From Curtobacterium pusillum (GTDB lineage Bacteria; Actinomycetota; Actinomycetes; Actinomycetales; Microbacteriaceae), in NCBI RefSeq assembly GCF_007673235.1, contig NZ_VDZH01000006.1:1-64000 (forward strand): a DNA stretch of 64,000 nt, written 5' to 3'. This document shows, piece by piece, positions 41,637 through 49,123 of this stretch. Within the stretch, counting starts at the first letter, position 1. Every line of letters starts with the position of its first letter. Position numbers and translations under genes: made by a program. The notes under the pieces are model-generated. The model worked only from the letters and a program-made list of their open reading frames with translations, was not told where the DNA came from and did no database searches.

Positions 41637-42626
41637 ATGCGTGATCACTACGACGTCATCGTCATCGGCGGAGCTGCCGCCGGTCTGTCCGCCGCCCTCA
41701 TCCTCGGTCGCTCCCGGCGCTCCGTCCTCGTCGTCGACGCGGGCGAACCCCGCAACGCACCCGCGGAGGGTGCGCACAACTACCTCGGGCGCGAGGGCGC
41801 GTCGCCGTCGGAGCTGTACCGGATCGGGCGCGACGAGGTCGCCGCCTACGGCGTCGAGGTGACGGCCGGGAGGATCGTGGCCGCGTCCGCCACCGACGGT
41901 GACGGGGTCGACGCGGTCGGCTTCTCGGTCACCCTGGACTCCGGCGCGGTCGTGACGGCACGCAGGCTGGTCGTCGCCTCCGGCGCCGTGGACGTCCTGC
42001 CGGAGGTCCCGGGCCTCGCCGAGCAGTGGGGGCGCGGGGTCGTGCACTGCCCGTTCTGCCACGGGTGGGAGGTCCGCGACCAACGCATCGGCGTCCTCGT
42101 GACGACACCGAACGGGGTGCACCACGCGCTCATGTTCCGGGCGCTGAGCGAGGACGTGACGGCGTTCGTCACCGATCCGGCGCTCGTCGACGACACCGCC
42201 CTGGCTGGTTTGCAAGCACGTGGAATAAGCGTTGTGCCCGGCCCGGTCGCCGAGGTGCTGTCCGTCGACGGAGCCCTCAGCGGGGTGCGGCTCGGGTCCG
42301 GCGAGGTCGTGCCGCTCGACGCCCTCGCCGCCGCCAGCACGGTCGAGGCCCGGGTCGGGTTCGTGTCGGGGCTGGGGCTCGAGGCGGTCGACCAGGTCAT
42401 GGGTGACTTCCGGTTCGGCAGTGCCCTGTCGGTGGACCCGGCCGGGCAGACCTCGGTGCGGGGCGTGTACGCGGCGGGGAACGTGGCGTCCCCGATGGCC
42501 ACGGTCATCGCGTCGGCGGCTGCCGGGACGCAGGCCGGCGCTGCGGTCCACGGTGACCTGGTGCAGGCCGACCTGGCCGCGGCGCTCGCGGGCGCGGGCG
42601 CGGGCGCGGAGCGAGTCTCGGCCTGA
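41637..42626 (+). CDS. Thioredoxin reductase-like FAD/NAD(P) oxidoreductase
   Basis: A 329-residue pyridine nucleotide-disulfide oxidoreductase. FAD motif VIGGAAAGLSAALILGRS (9-26), the redox pair CPFC within VVHCPFCHGWEV (about 136-147), and the FAD-binding end GVYAAGNVASPMATVIASAAAG. The second GxGxxG motif typical of NADPH binding by thioredoxin reductase is degenerate (TTPNGVHHALMF), as in the ferredoxin-dependent or TrxR-like oxidase subclass that includes GliT/HlmI disulfide oxidases. It starts at ATG 41637. The divergent XRE-cupin gene probably regulates it. It may form disulfides rather than reduce thioredoxin. Confidence 0.85.
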   Translation: MRDHYDVIVIGGAAAGLSAALILGRSRRSVLVVDAGEPRNAPAEGAHNYLGREGASPSELYRIGRDEVAAYGVEVTAGRIVAASATDGDGVDAVGFSVTLDSGAVVTARRLVVASGAVDVLPEVPGLAEQWGRGVVHCPFCHGWEVRDQRIGVLVTTPNGVHHALMFRALSEDVTAFVTDPALVDDTALAGLQARGISVVPGPVAEVLSVDGALSGVRLGSGEVVPLDALAAASTVEARVGFVSGLGLEAVDQVMGDFRFGSALSVDPAGQTSVRGVYAAGNVASPMATVIASAAAGTQAGAAVHGDLVQADLAAALAGAGAGAERVSA

Positions 42627-42664
42627 GCGACACTTCTCGCGTTCGGAGCCGCGAGAAGTGTCGC
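42627..42664. terminator. Terminator with 15-bp stem
   Basis: GCGACACTTCTCGCG (42627-42641) pairs exactly with 42650-42664, loop of 8. It begins directly after the stop codon of the oxidoreductase gene. Confidence 0.7.
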
Positions 42665-42667
42665 CTG

Positions 42668-42703
42668 CCCCGAGTCTCGGCGGAGTCGACCCGAGACTCG
42701 GGG
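42668..42703. terminator. Second terminator hairpin with 13-bp stem
   Basis: CCCCGAGTCTCGG (42668-42680) pairs with CCGAGACTCGGGG (42691-42703), loop of 10. It lies next to the end of the convergent pentapeptide gene and can serve the minus strand. Confidence 0.65.
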
Positions 42704-42707
42704 GCGG

Positions 42708-43373
42708 TCAGTCGACGCGGTAGCCGGCCTGGGCAGCCAGGAGCGGCGCGAGCGTGTACAGCTGGTCGGCGGCGATCGTGGCACCGCGGAACCCCTCGAG
42801 CCGCTCGACCCGGTCGAGTTCGGCGCTCCGGAGGTCCACGTGGTCGATCCGGGTGTTCGACCCCTCGGCCGCCCGGATCCGCGTGCCGTCGAACGACACC
42901 CGGAGCAGTCGGGCATCGGCGATGTCGAGCTCGTCGATGACGCAGTCGCGGAACACGACGTCGGTGAGCGTCGAGCCGCGGAGGTTCACGAACCCGAGCT
43001 TCATCCCGACGAACTCGACGCCGTTCAGCCCCGCGTCGTACAGCTCGGCCGAACCGACACGGCCGCCGGCGATCCGGACCTCGCGCCACGCGCTGCTCGA
43101 TGCCCGCAGGACCGGGGCGTCGAGGACCTCGACGACCGAGTCGCGCACCCGGAGCCCGCGCAGGTCAGCACCGTCGACCCGGAGCGTCCCGATCACCGAC
43201 TCCTCGATCTCGACGTCGGGCAGGCGCTCCCCGGCGAGGTCGAGGGTCTCGATGCGCTTCCCCTCGATGCGGTCGCCGGTCAGGACGTCACCGGGCCCGG
43301 GCGTCCAGTCGTCGAGGTCGGCGGGTTCGGTCAGGGTGATCCGTGGGGCGTCGGTACCGGAGCTGCGGGGCAT
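42708..43373 (-). CDS. Pentapeptide-repeat-like protein
   Basis: A 221-residue protein whose residues about 45-200 read as a right-handed beta-helix of pentapeptide type with hydrophobic centre residues: LDLAGERL, LRVDGADLRGL, AELYDAGLNGVEF, FVNLRGSTLTDVVFRD, LDIADARLLRVSFDGTRI, VDLRSAELDRV. There is no signal peptide. It starts at ATG 43373. The gene next upstream (43378-43797) is four bases away, so the two share a message. Pentapeptide proteins can mimic DNA or act as scaffolds, but here no gyrase-protection evidence exists. Confidence 0.8.
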   Translation of the reverse strand: MPRSSGTDAPRITLTEPADLDDWTPGPGDVLTGDRIEGKRIETLDLAGERLPDVEIEESVIGTLRVDGADLRGLRVRDSVVEVLDAPVLRASSSAWREVRIAGGRVGSAELYDAGLNGVEFVGMKLGFVNLRGSTLTDVVFRDCVIDELDIADARLLRVSFDGTRIRAAEGSNTRIDHVDLRSAELDRVERLEGFRGATIAADQLYTLAPLLAAQAGYRVD

Positions 43374-43377
43374 GGGC

Positions 43378-43797
43378 TCAGTCTGCCGGGTGGGACCGAC
43401 GTCGGAGCTCGCTGTCGAGCACGTAGTCCTTCGCGGGACCGTGTGCCTCCCACCGGACGGTCCAGCGGTCGGCATCGCCGGCGAGGACCCCCGTGTAGTC
43501 GTCGGGCGCGCACGCGTGGTCGACGCGCTCGCCCCAGACCCAGTCGTGGAAGGGCCGGCCGTCGGCGAAGAAGACCGTCCACCGGTCGTCGTCGGCTCTC
43601 CGCACGTGCAGGGTCCTCGACACGGGCACGGTCCGCCCGTCGAAGGTCATCGTGCCGGACTCGTCCCAACGGACCTCGTCCGGGCCGGTGCGCGTCAAGC
43701 AGGTCGTGCCGGTCACGATGCCGTCGACCCCCGCCCGCCGATCGTCGACGCGGCGCCGGAGCACCCACTCCCCGAGCAGGTCCGTCGGCAGCAGCAC
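43378..43797 (-). CDS. DUF6314-like protein
   Basis: A 139-residue protein, starting at GTG 43797 with MLLPTDLLGEWVLRRRVDDR. The sequence forms successive beta strands with DDRWTVFFADGRPFHDW and HACAPDDYTGVLAG, followed by a C-terminal strand DRWTVRWEAHGPAKDYVLDSEL; this is a lipocalin- or FABP-like barrel seen in a widespread actinobacterial family (DUF6314), whose function is not known. It precedes the pentapeptide gene by four bases. Confidence 0.7.
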   Translation of the reverse strand: MLLPTDLLGEWVLRRRVDDRRAGVDGIVTGTTCLTRTGPDEVRWDESGTMTFDGRTVPVSRTLHVRRADDDRWTVFFADGRPFHDWVWGERVDHACAPDDYTGVLAGDADRWTVRWEAHGPAKDYVLDSELRRRSHPAD

Positions 43798-43806
43798 CCG
43801 CCCAGG

Positions 43807-44133
43807 CTAGCCGCGGAGGGCGTCCGCGCGGGCGTTGCGGTGCTCGTCGTCGGAGATGACGCCGCGCGCGTGCAGGTCGTCGAGTTCGGCGAGCCGCTGC
43901 TCGAGCGACTTGACCGGTGCCAACGTGGCGCTCTGCGTGGCCTGGAAGGCGAGGTCCTCCGTCAGGGTCAACGGGTTCTGCCCGCGGTTCGCCATGCGGG
44001 TCGACCGGTACACCGCGAGGACGATCACGGCGATCATCCCGAGGACCACGATCACGCCGCCGACCATGATGAGCGGTCCGACGACGTCGTAGCCGGCCGG
44101 GACCAGCGGGCTGTTGGTCTCCTCGAACGCCAT
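43807..44133 (-). CDS. SHOCT-domain membrane protein
   Basis: A 108-residue protein. One membrane helix (PLIMVGGVIVVLGMIAVIVLAVY, about 20-42) is followed by a linker and a C-terminal SHOCT motif, LEQRLAELDDLHARGVISDDEHRNARADALRG. SHOCT is a short oligomerisation or docking helix pair. It starts at ATG 44133 (MAFEETNSPLVPAG). It leads the run SHOCT, DUF6314, pentapeptide with gaps of 9 and 4 bases. No function is known. Confidence 0.8.
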   Translation of the reverse strand: MAFEETNSPLVPAGYDVVGPLIMVGGVIVVLGMIAVIVLAVYRSTRMANRGQNPLTLTEDLAFQATQSATLAPVKSLEQRLAELDDLHARGVISDDEHRNARADALRG

Positions 44134-44220
44134 GGTTGCCCCCTCGTGCTCGTTCGGTACCGCGATCGTAGCGACATCGGCGCGGGCAATGTTTCCCATT
44201 CCACCCGCCATGGGAAGCCG

Positions 44221-44265
44221 TTTCGCGCGTAGGAGGCAGGAAGATCGGGCCTCCTACGCGCGAAA
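44221..44265 (-). terminator. Terminator after epimerase gene, 17-bp stem
   Basis: TTTCGCGCGTAGGAGGC (44221-44237) pairs exactly with 44249-44265; loop of 11. On the minus strand it follows the epimerase stop (44317) by about 50 bases and ends in a TTTC/GAAA-flanked stem. Another GCGCGAAA copy at 44276-44283 follows it. Confidence 0.6.
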
Positions 44266-44316
44266 ACACTCCCCATGCGCGAAACAGCCCAGCCCAGCCC
44301 AGCCCGCCCAGCCCCC

Positions 44317-45345
44317 TCACCCGCGCAGCGGCCCCGACCCCGGCACCCGCGCCCCGTCCGCGAACCCGGCCACGAGCTCGCGCAACGCCTCCTCGGAGGT
44401 GTGCCGCGCCTCCCATCCGAGCACCGACCGTGCCTTGTCCGTCCGCATCACCGGCACCTGCGCCGCGATGTCCACCCACCCGGCGTCCGTCGGCTGCAGG
44501 CGCAACCGCCAGGTGAGCGTGACGATGCCGCGGATGAGCCACATCGGCGCTCGGATCGCCCCGAGCATCCCGAACGCCCGGGCGAGCCGAGGCGGATTGA
44601 GCACGGGCGAGGCGGCGATGTTGAACGCTCCCCCGGCCCGCCGGTCGATCGCCCGCCAGTAGGCATCGGCGACGTCGTCGGCGTGCACGGCCTGGAACAC
44701 GAACGGCAGCGGCAGCGGCAGGACCGCCCACCGGATCCAGCGGACGATCGACATCGGGACGAGGTGGCCGAGGAAGAGTCCGCGTATCTCGGCGGCGGCG
44801 GCCCGCTGGAAGATCAGCCCAGGCCGCAGGCGCGTCACCACGACGTCCGGGTGCTCCGCCGCGAACCGGTCCATCGCCGCCTCGTTCGCGGCTTTGTGGA
44901 CCGAGTAGGTGGCGGTCGGGATCCCCGTCGCCGGCCAGCTCTCGTCGACCGGGGTGCGTTTGCCGTCGACGTCGACCCCGCGGTAGGTGCCGACCGACGA
45001 GGCGACGACCACCTGCGGGACGCCGGCGCGGGCGACCGCCTCGAGCACGTTCGCGGTCCCGGTGACGTTCGTCCGGTACTGGGTCGGGATGTCGTGCGTC
45101 GGTTGCAGGGCCCACGCCAGGTGGACCACCGCGTCGGAGCCCTGGAACACCGCGGTGAGTTGGTCGACGGCGTCGTGCGCGCCGACGTCGACCGCGTGCC
45201 ACACCGCGGACCCGTACGGTTCGGCGCGGAGGTCCGGCAGTCGGCGCGCGACCCCGACGATCTCGACCGAAGCACGCTCGGCCGCCAGCCGTCGCACCAC
45301 CGCCGTCCCGACGTTGCCGGTCGCCCCGACGACGACGATCCGCAT
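44317..45345 (-). CDS. NAD-dependent epimerase/dehydratase
   Basis: A 342-residue extended SDR. The NAD motif is VVGATGNVGTAVV (4-16); the catalytic region has ASSVGTYRG, and the Tyr-Lys pair is in YSVHKAANE (about 148-156). A hydrophobic patch LVPMSIVRWIRWAVLPLPLPFVF in the C-terminal part is unusual and could touch the membrane. Its ATG at 45345 uses the last base of the alcohol dehydrogenase stop (TGATG), so the two are tightly coupled. Substrates of this group include nucleotide sugars and small carbonyl compounds. Confidence 0.87.
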   Translation of the reverse strand: MRIVVVGATGNVGTAVVRRLAAERASVEIVGVARRLPDLRAEPYGSAVWHAVDVGAHDAVDQLTAVFQGSDAVVHLAWALQPTHDIPTQYRTNVTGTANVLEAVARAGVPQVVVASSVGTYRGVDVDGKRTPVDESWPATGIPTATYSVHKAANEAAMDRFAAEHPDVVVTRLRPGLIFQRAAAAEIRGLFLGHLVPMSIVRWIRWAVLPLPLPFVFQAVHADDVADAYWRAIDRRAGGAFNIAASPVLNPPRLARAFGMLGAIRAPMWLIRGIVTLTWRLRLQPTDAGWVDIAAQVPVMRTDKARSVLGWEARHTSEEALRELVAGFADGARVPGSGPLRG

Positions 45346-46538
45346 CAGGCGGCGGCCAGCGACGGGTCGAGCACGACCTTCACGCAGCCGTCCTCCTTCT
45401 TCTGGAACACCTCGTACATGTGCGGGGCGTCCTCGAGGGAGACCCGGTGGGTCGTGAGGTCGAGCGTCCCGAGCGGGTCCGAGCCGTCCGACACGAGCGG
45501 CATCAGGTCGTCGATCCAGCGGCGGACGTTGCACTGCCCCTCGCGCACGGTGATCTGCTTGTCGAACAGGGTGAACATCGGCATCGGGTCCGCCCGCCCG
45601 CCGTACACACCGCTCAGCGAGACGGTGCCACCACGGCGGACGAGGTCGATCGCCGCGTGCACGGCAGCGAGCCGGTCGATGCCGGCCGTCTCGATCGCCT
45701 TCTGCGCGATCGCGTCGGGGAGCAGTCCGGCGGCACGCTGCGCGAAGCTGGCGAACGGGTTGCCGTGGGCCTCCATGCCGACCGCGTCGACGACGCCGTC
45801 GGGGCCGCGACCGTCGGTGAGGTCGATCAGCTGCGGCACGACGTCCTTCGTCAGGTCGAAGACCTCGGCGCCGTGCTTCGACGCGAGGTCGCGCCGCACC
45901 TGCTCGGGGTCGACGGCCAGCACCCGGTAGCCGAGGTGCGCGCCGATGCGGGCGGCGAACTGTCCGACCGGGCCGAGGCCGAGCACCGCGAGCGTGCCGC
46001 CCTCGGGCACGTCGGCGTACTGCACGGCCTGCCAGGCGGTCGGCAGGATGTCGCTGAGGAACAGCCAGCGGTCGTCCGGGCTGCCGTCGGAGGGCACCAC
46101 GATCGGGCCGTAGTCGGCGTGCGGCACCCGGAGGTACTCGGCCTGTCCGCCGGGGACCTGGCCGTACATCTTCGTGTAGCCGAACAGCGAGGCACCGGTG
46201 CCGTACTCGGCGGTCTGGGTGGTCTCGCACTGCGACTGCAGGCCGTTGCGGCACATCCAGCAGTGCCCGCAGGAGATGTTGAACGGGACGACGACGCGGT
46301 CGCCGACCTTGAGGTTGGTCACCTCGCTGCCGACCGCCTCGACGATGCCCATCGGCTCGTGGCCGAGGACGTCGCCCTTGTCGATGTAGGCGCCGAGCAC
46401 GCGGTACAGGTGCAGGTCGGAGCCGCAGATCGCGGTCGACGTGATCCGTACGATCGCGTCGGTCGGCTCCTGGATGGTCGGGTCGGGGACGGTCTCGACG
46501 GACACCTTCTCGGTGCCCTGCCAGGTCAGTGCGCGCAC
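45345..46538 (-). CDS. Zinc-dependent alcohol dehydrogenase, FDH-like
   Basis: A 397-residue medium-chain dehydrogenase of the glutathione-independent formaldehyde dehydrogenase-like group. Catalytic zinc ligands lie in STAICGSDLHLYR (Cys38) and GHEPMGIVEAVG (His/Glu about 60); the structural zinc Cys set is CGHCWMCRNGLQSQC. The NAD motif is LGLGPVGQFAARIG. The insertion with GYTKMYGQVPGGQAEYLRVP is typical of this subgroup. It starts at GTG 46538 with GAGAGGAACG shortly before. It is the first gene of a unit with the NAD-dependent epimerase. Formaldehyde or an aldehyde/alcohol pair are candidate substrates. Confidence 0.92.
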   Translation of the reverse strand: MRALTWQGTEKVSVETVPDPTIQEPTDAIVRITSTAICGSDLHLYRVLGAYIDKGDVLGHEPMGIVEAVGSEVTNLKVGDRVVVPFNISCGHCWMCRNGLQSQCETTQTAEYGTGASLFGYTKMYGQVPGGQAEYLRVPHADYGPIVVPSDGSPDDRWLFLSDILPTAWQAVQYADVPEGGTLAVLGLGPVGQFAARIGAHLGYRVLAVDPEQVRRDLASKHGAEVFDLTKDVVPQLIDLTDGRGPDGVVDAVGMEAHGNPFASFAQRAAGLLPDAIAQKAIETAGIDRLAAVHAAIDLVRRGGTVSLSGVYGGRADPMPMFTLFDKQITVREGQCNVRRWIDDLMPLVSDGSDPLGTLDLTTHRVSLEDAPHMYEVFQKKEDGCVKVVLDPSLAAA

Positions 46539-46741
46539 GTCGCGTTCCTCTCGTCGTTGTTCTCAGCCGGCCAGGGCCCCCGCCGCCGGTTCCTGACCGT
46601 CGCGCCAGCGACGGGCAGGCCGTGCCGGCGGGGAGAGGCGCGGCTCGTCTCCCCCACGTCGGTACCCGCCCGTCCCGTGGTGCGTTCCCAGCCCCGTCCG
46701 CTGCGCGCGTTCCGCGGCGGACGCGAGGCGTGCCTCCAGGC

Positions 46742-47635
46742 TCAGACCACGGGGTCCGCCAGGACCGCGTCGAGCACCCGCTCGTGCTCCGATCGGTCGC
46801 CCGGACCCGCACTGCCGGCGAGCATGATGAGCGACTTCCACAGTGCCCACCCGCGTCCTCGGGCCCAGGTGCCCGCGTCGAGCCCGACGCCGTCCCGGAA
46901 CACTCCACGGGCGTCCGCGTCGAGGAACGTCCACGCGAGCACGAGGTCGCACGCCGGGTCGCCCACACCGCACGTCCCGAAGTCGATGAGGGCGCTGAGC
47001 CTGCCGGACCCGTCCACCAGGAGGTTCCCCGGCGCGACGTCCCCGTGGAACCAGACGCCGGGTCCGTCCCACGCCGACCCGACGGCCTCGTCCCAGACCC
47101 GCTCGCACGCCCGGCGGTCGACGGCAGCACCGAGGGTGTCGAGCGCGGCGACGACCTCGGACGCGTAGTGCGACGGGTGCGCACCCCGGTGGAACGAGTG
47201 CACCCCGGCGACCGGGCCGTCCGCGGGTGGGATCGCCCGCAGCTGCCGCAGCACCGCGCCGACGTCGGCAGCGAACCGCGCGTGATCGAGCATCGGCGCC
47301 CGGAGCGCGACCGTGCCGTCGATCCAGCGCCGGACCGACCACGGGAACGGGTACCCGTGGGTCGGGGTGCCGAGGCCGACCGGCTCCGGCACGGGCACGT
47401 CGAGCCGGGGAGCGAGGTACGGCAGCACCCGCTGTTCCTTCTCGACCGCTGCGACGTACCCGGCCGCACTCGGCAGCCGGACGGACAGTGCGCTGCCCAG
47501 CCGGTACGTGCGGTTGTCCCAGCCCTGAGGATCGACCTCGTGGACGGGCAGCCCGGCCCACCCCGGGAACTGCTCGGCGACGAGTCGCTCCACGAGCGCG
47601 GCGTCGATGTCGGGGCGAGGCACCTCGGTGTGCAT
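46742..47635 (-). CDS. Aminoglycoside phosphotransferase-family kinase
   Basis: A 297-residue APH-fold kinase. The catalytic loop is FHGDVAPGNLLVD (about 195-207) and the metal loop IDFGTCGVGDPACDL; the N-lobe has WDNRTYRLGSALSVRLPS with the ATP-binding Arg/Lys region, and PFPWSVRRWIDGT. The family phosphorylates small hydroxyl compounds such as aminoglycosides, macrolides, homoserine or choline; nothing shows that this is a resistance gene. It starts at ATG 47635 and diverges from the polysaccharide deacetylase gene. GTGGGGGC lies directly before the start. Confidence 0.86.
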   Translation of the reverse strand: MHTEVPRPDIDAALVERLVAEQFPGWAGLPVHEVDPQGWDNRTYRLGSALSVRLPSAAGYVAAVEKEQRVLPYLAPRLDVPVPEPVGLGTPTHGYPFPWSVRRWIDGTVALRAPMLDHARFAADVGAVLRQLRAIPPADGPVAGVHSFHRGAHPSHYASEVVAALDTLGAAVDRRACERVWDEAVGSAWDGPGVWFHGDVAPGNLLVDGSGRLSALIDFGTCGVGDPACDLVLAWTFLDADARGVFRDGVGLDAGTWARGRGWALWKSLIMLAGSAGPGDRSEHERVLDAVLADPVV

Positions 47636-47739
47636 GCCCCCACGGTAGCGACCGGCGGTGTCGTGGTGGCCGATCGGCCATCCGGGGTCGGTCGGCGGGC
47701 CGATGCGGGCAGCCGCACCCGCTCGGGACACTGGGGGCG

Positions 47740-48558
47740 ATGGACCACCGCACCACCCGACGCACGCTCCTCGGCGGCGCTGCCGGCATGCTCGCGGCGA
47801 CGGCGCTCGCGGCGTGTGCGACGACCGGCCAGGCACGTCCGACGCGCACCCCCACGCCCATGCCCACACGGACACGGACCCCGACCGCGACACCGACACC
47901 GACACCGACACCGACCCCACCGCCGCCGCTCGCTCGACGCCCGCTGCCGGCCGGCACCGTGACGGCGCTCCCGCAGGGGACTCCGGGCATCGCGTGGACC
48001 GTCGACGACGGCGCCAGCTCGGACGTCGTCGAGGCCTACGCCCGGTTCGCCGCCACCACCGGGACGCGTCTGACGTTCTTCGTGAACGGGGTCCGCCCGT
48101 CGTGGACCGAGCACGCCGACCTCCTGCGTCCGCTGGTCGAGTCCGGGCAGGTGCAGATCGGCAACCACACGTGGGACCACCCGGCGCTCACGAAGCTGTC
48201 CGACCAGGGGATCGAGGACCAGCTCACCCGGAACCACGAGTTCATCGAGCGCACCTTCGGCGTCGACGCCCGCCCGTACTTCCGGCCACCGTTCGGCTAC
48301 CACGACGCACGGGTCGACGCTGCCGCGGCCCGGGTCGGGTACTCGACCCCGCTGCTCTGGTACGGCACGCTCGCCGACTCGGGGGACATCACGTCGGTCC
48401 AGATCGTCGGGTTCGCCGAGCAGTGGTTCCTGCCCGGGCACATCGTCATCGGGCACGCGAACTTCCCCGGGACGATCGGCGCACTGCCGCGTCTGGGGCA
48501 GCTGCTCGAGCAGCGTGGGCTCGCGACCCACACGCTCGACGACGTGTTCAGTCGGTAG
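47740..48558 (+). CDS. Lipoprotein polysaccharide deacetylase (NodB)
   Basis: A 272-residue exported deacetylase removing N- or O-acetyl groups from wall polysaccharide. The N-terminus has twin Arg (TTRRTLLGG) followed by a lipobox LAAC (Cys about 26), so it could be Tat-exported and lipid-anchored. A linker of Thr-Pro repeats encoded by a CCGACA microsatellite (about residues 30-65) leads to the NodB domain: TVDDG (catalytic Asp-Asp), NHTWDHP (metal His pair) and RPPFGYHD. All catalytic motifs are present. It starts at ATG 47740. Its 3' end overlaps the convergent TetR gene by 11 bases. Confidence 0.9.
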   Translation: MDHRTTRRTLLGGAAGMLAATALAACATTGQARPTRTPTPMPTRTRTPTATPTPTPTPTPPPPLARRPLPAGTVTALPQGTPGIAWTVDDGASSDVVEAYARFAATTGTRLTFFVNGVRPSWTEHADLLRPLVESGQVQIGNHTWDHPALTKLSDQGIEDQLTRNHEFIERTFGVDARPYFRPPFGYHDARVDAAAARVGYSTPLLWYGTLADSGDITSVQIVGFAEQWFLPGHIVIGHANFPGTIGALPRLGQLLEQRGLATHTLDDVFSR

Positions 48559-49123
48559 GTTCGGCCAGCGCGAGCAGTGCGGTCCGCGCGACCGCGAGCT
48601 CACGGTCGTCGAGGTAGGGCTGCATCGACGTCGCCGCCGCGAGCCCTTCGGCCGCGTGCCGCACGACCAGGGACCGGTCCTCGGGCAGGCCATCGCGTGC
48701 GAATGTCTCCCGCCAGTACGTCGCGTCCGCCGCGATGACGGGTTCGACGCCGGGGACCGCGGTGAGCCCGGTCCACATCGCCGTCGGCGAGAACACCGCC
48801 ATCGCCCGTTCGCTCCCGCCGCACAGGGTCCGGACGTAGGCGCGCAGGACCTTCCCGGCACGGTTCTCGGCGAGGTCGACGTGCCGCATGACCTCGTCCT
48901 TGAAGGCCTCCAGCCCGTGCTCCGCGACCGCCAGCAGGAGTTCGTCCTTCGACGGGAAGTGGTGCAGGAGCCCGCTCTTGGACACCCCGGCATCGGCCGC
49001 GATCTCGGCGACGCTCACCCGGGTGCCGCGTTCCCCGAGCAACCGTTCGGCGGCCTCGATCACGGCCGACCGTGTGCGTTCCCGGTCGCGGGTGCCGTCA
49101 GTCGTCCTGCTCACGGGTTCCAT
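48548..49123 (-). CDS. TetR-family regulator of MFS pump
   Basis: A 191-residue regulator. HTH: RVSVAEIAADAGVSKSGLLHHFPSKDELLLAV (about 35-66). It follows the MFS gene with a 26-base overlap in another frame (49098-49123), so it is made from the same message; GTG 49114 is an alternative start. Two palindromes upstream of the pump (50625-50636, 50644-50659) are probable operators. Its 3' end overlaps the deacetylase gene on the other strand. Confidence 0.87.
   Translation of the reverse strand: MEPVSRTTDGTRDRERTRSAVIEAAERLLGERGTRVSVAEIAADAGVSKSGLLHHFPSKDELLLAVAEHGLEAFKDEVMRHVDLAENRAGKVLRAYVRTLCGGSERAMAVFSPTAMWTGLTAVPGVEPVIAADATYWRETFARDGLPEDRSLVVRHAAEGLAAATSMQPYLDDRELAVARTALLALAEPTD

Noticed and set aside
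46742..47635. Aminoglycoside resistance gene
   Set aside because: APH-fold kinases have many substrates; no close match to a known resistance enzyme can be claimed from sequence reading.
44317..48993. 1558-codon minus-strand frame over several genes
   Set aside because: Only its last 342 codons are a gene (epimerase); the rest crosses known genes in other frames.
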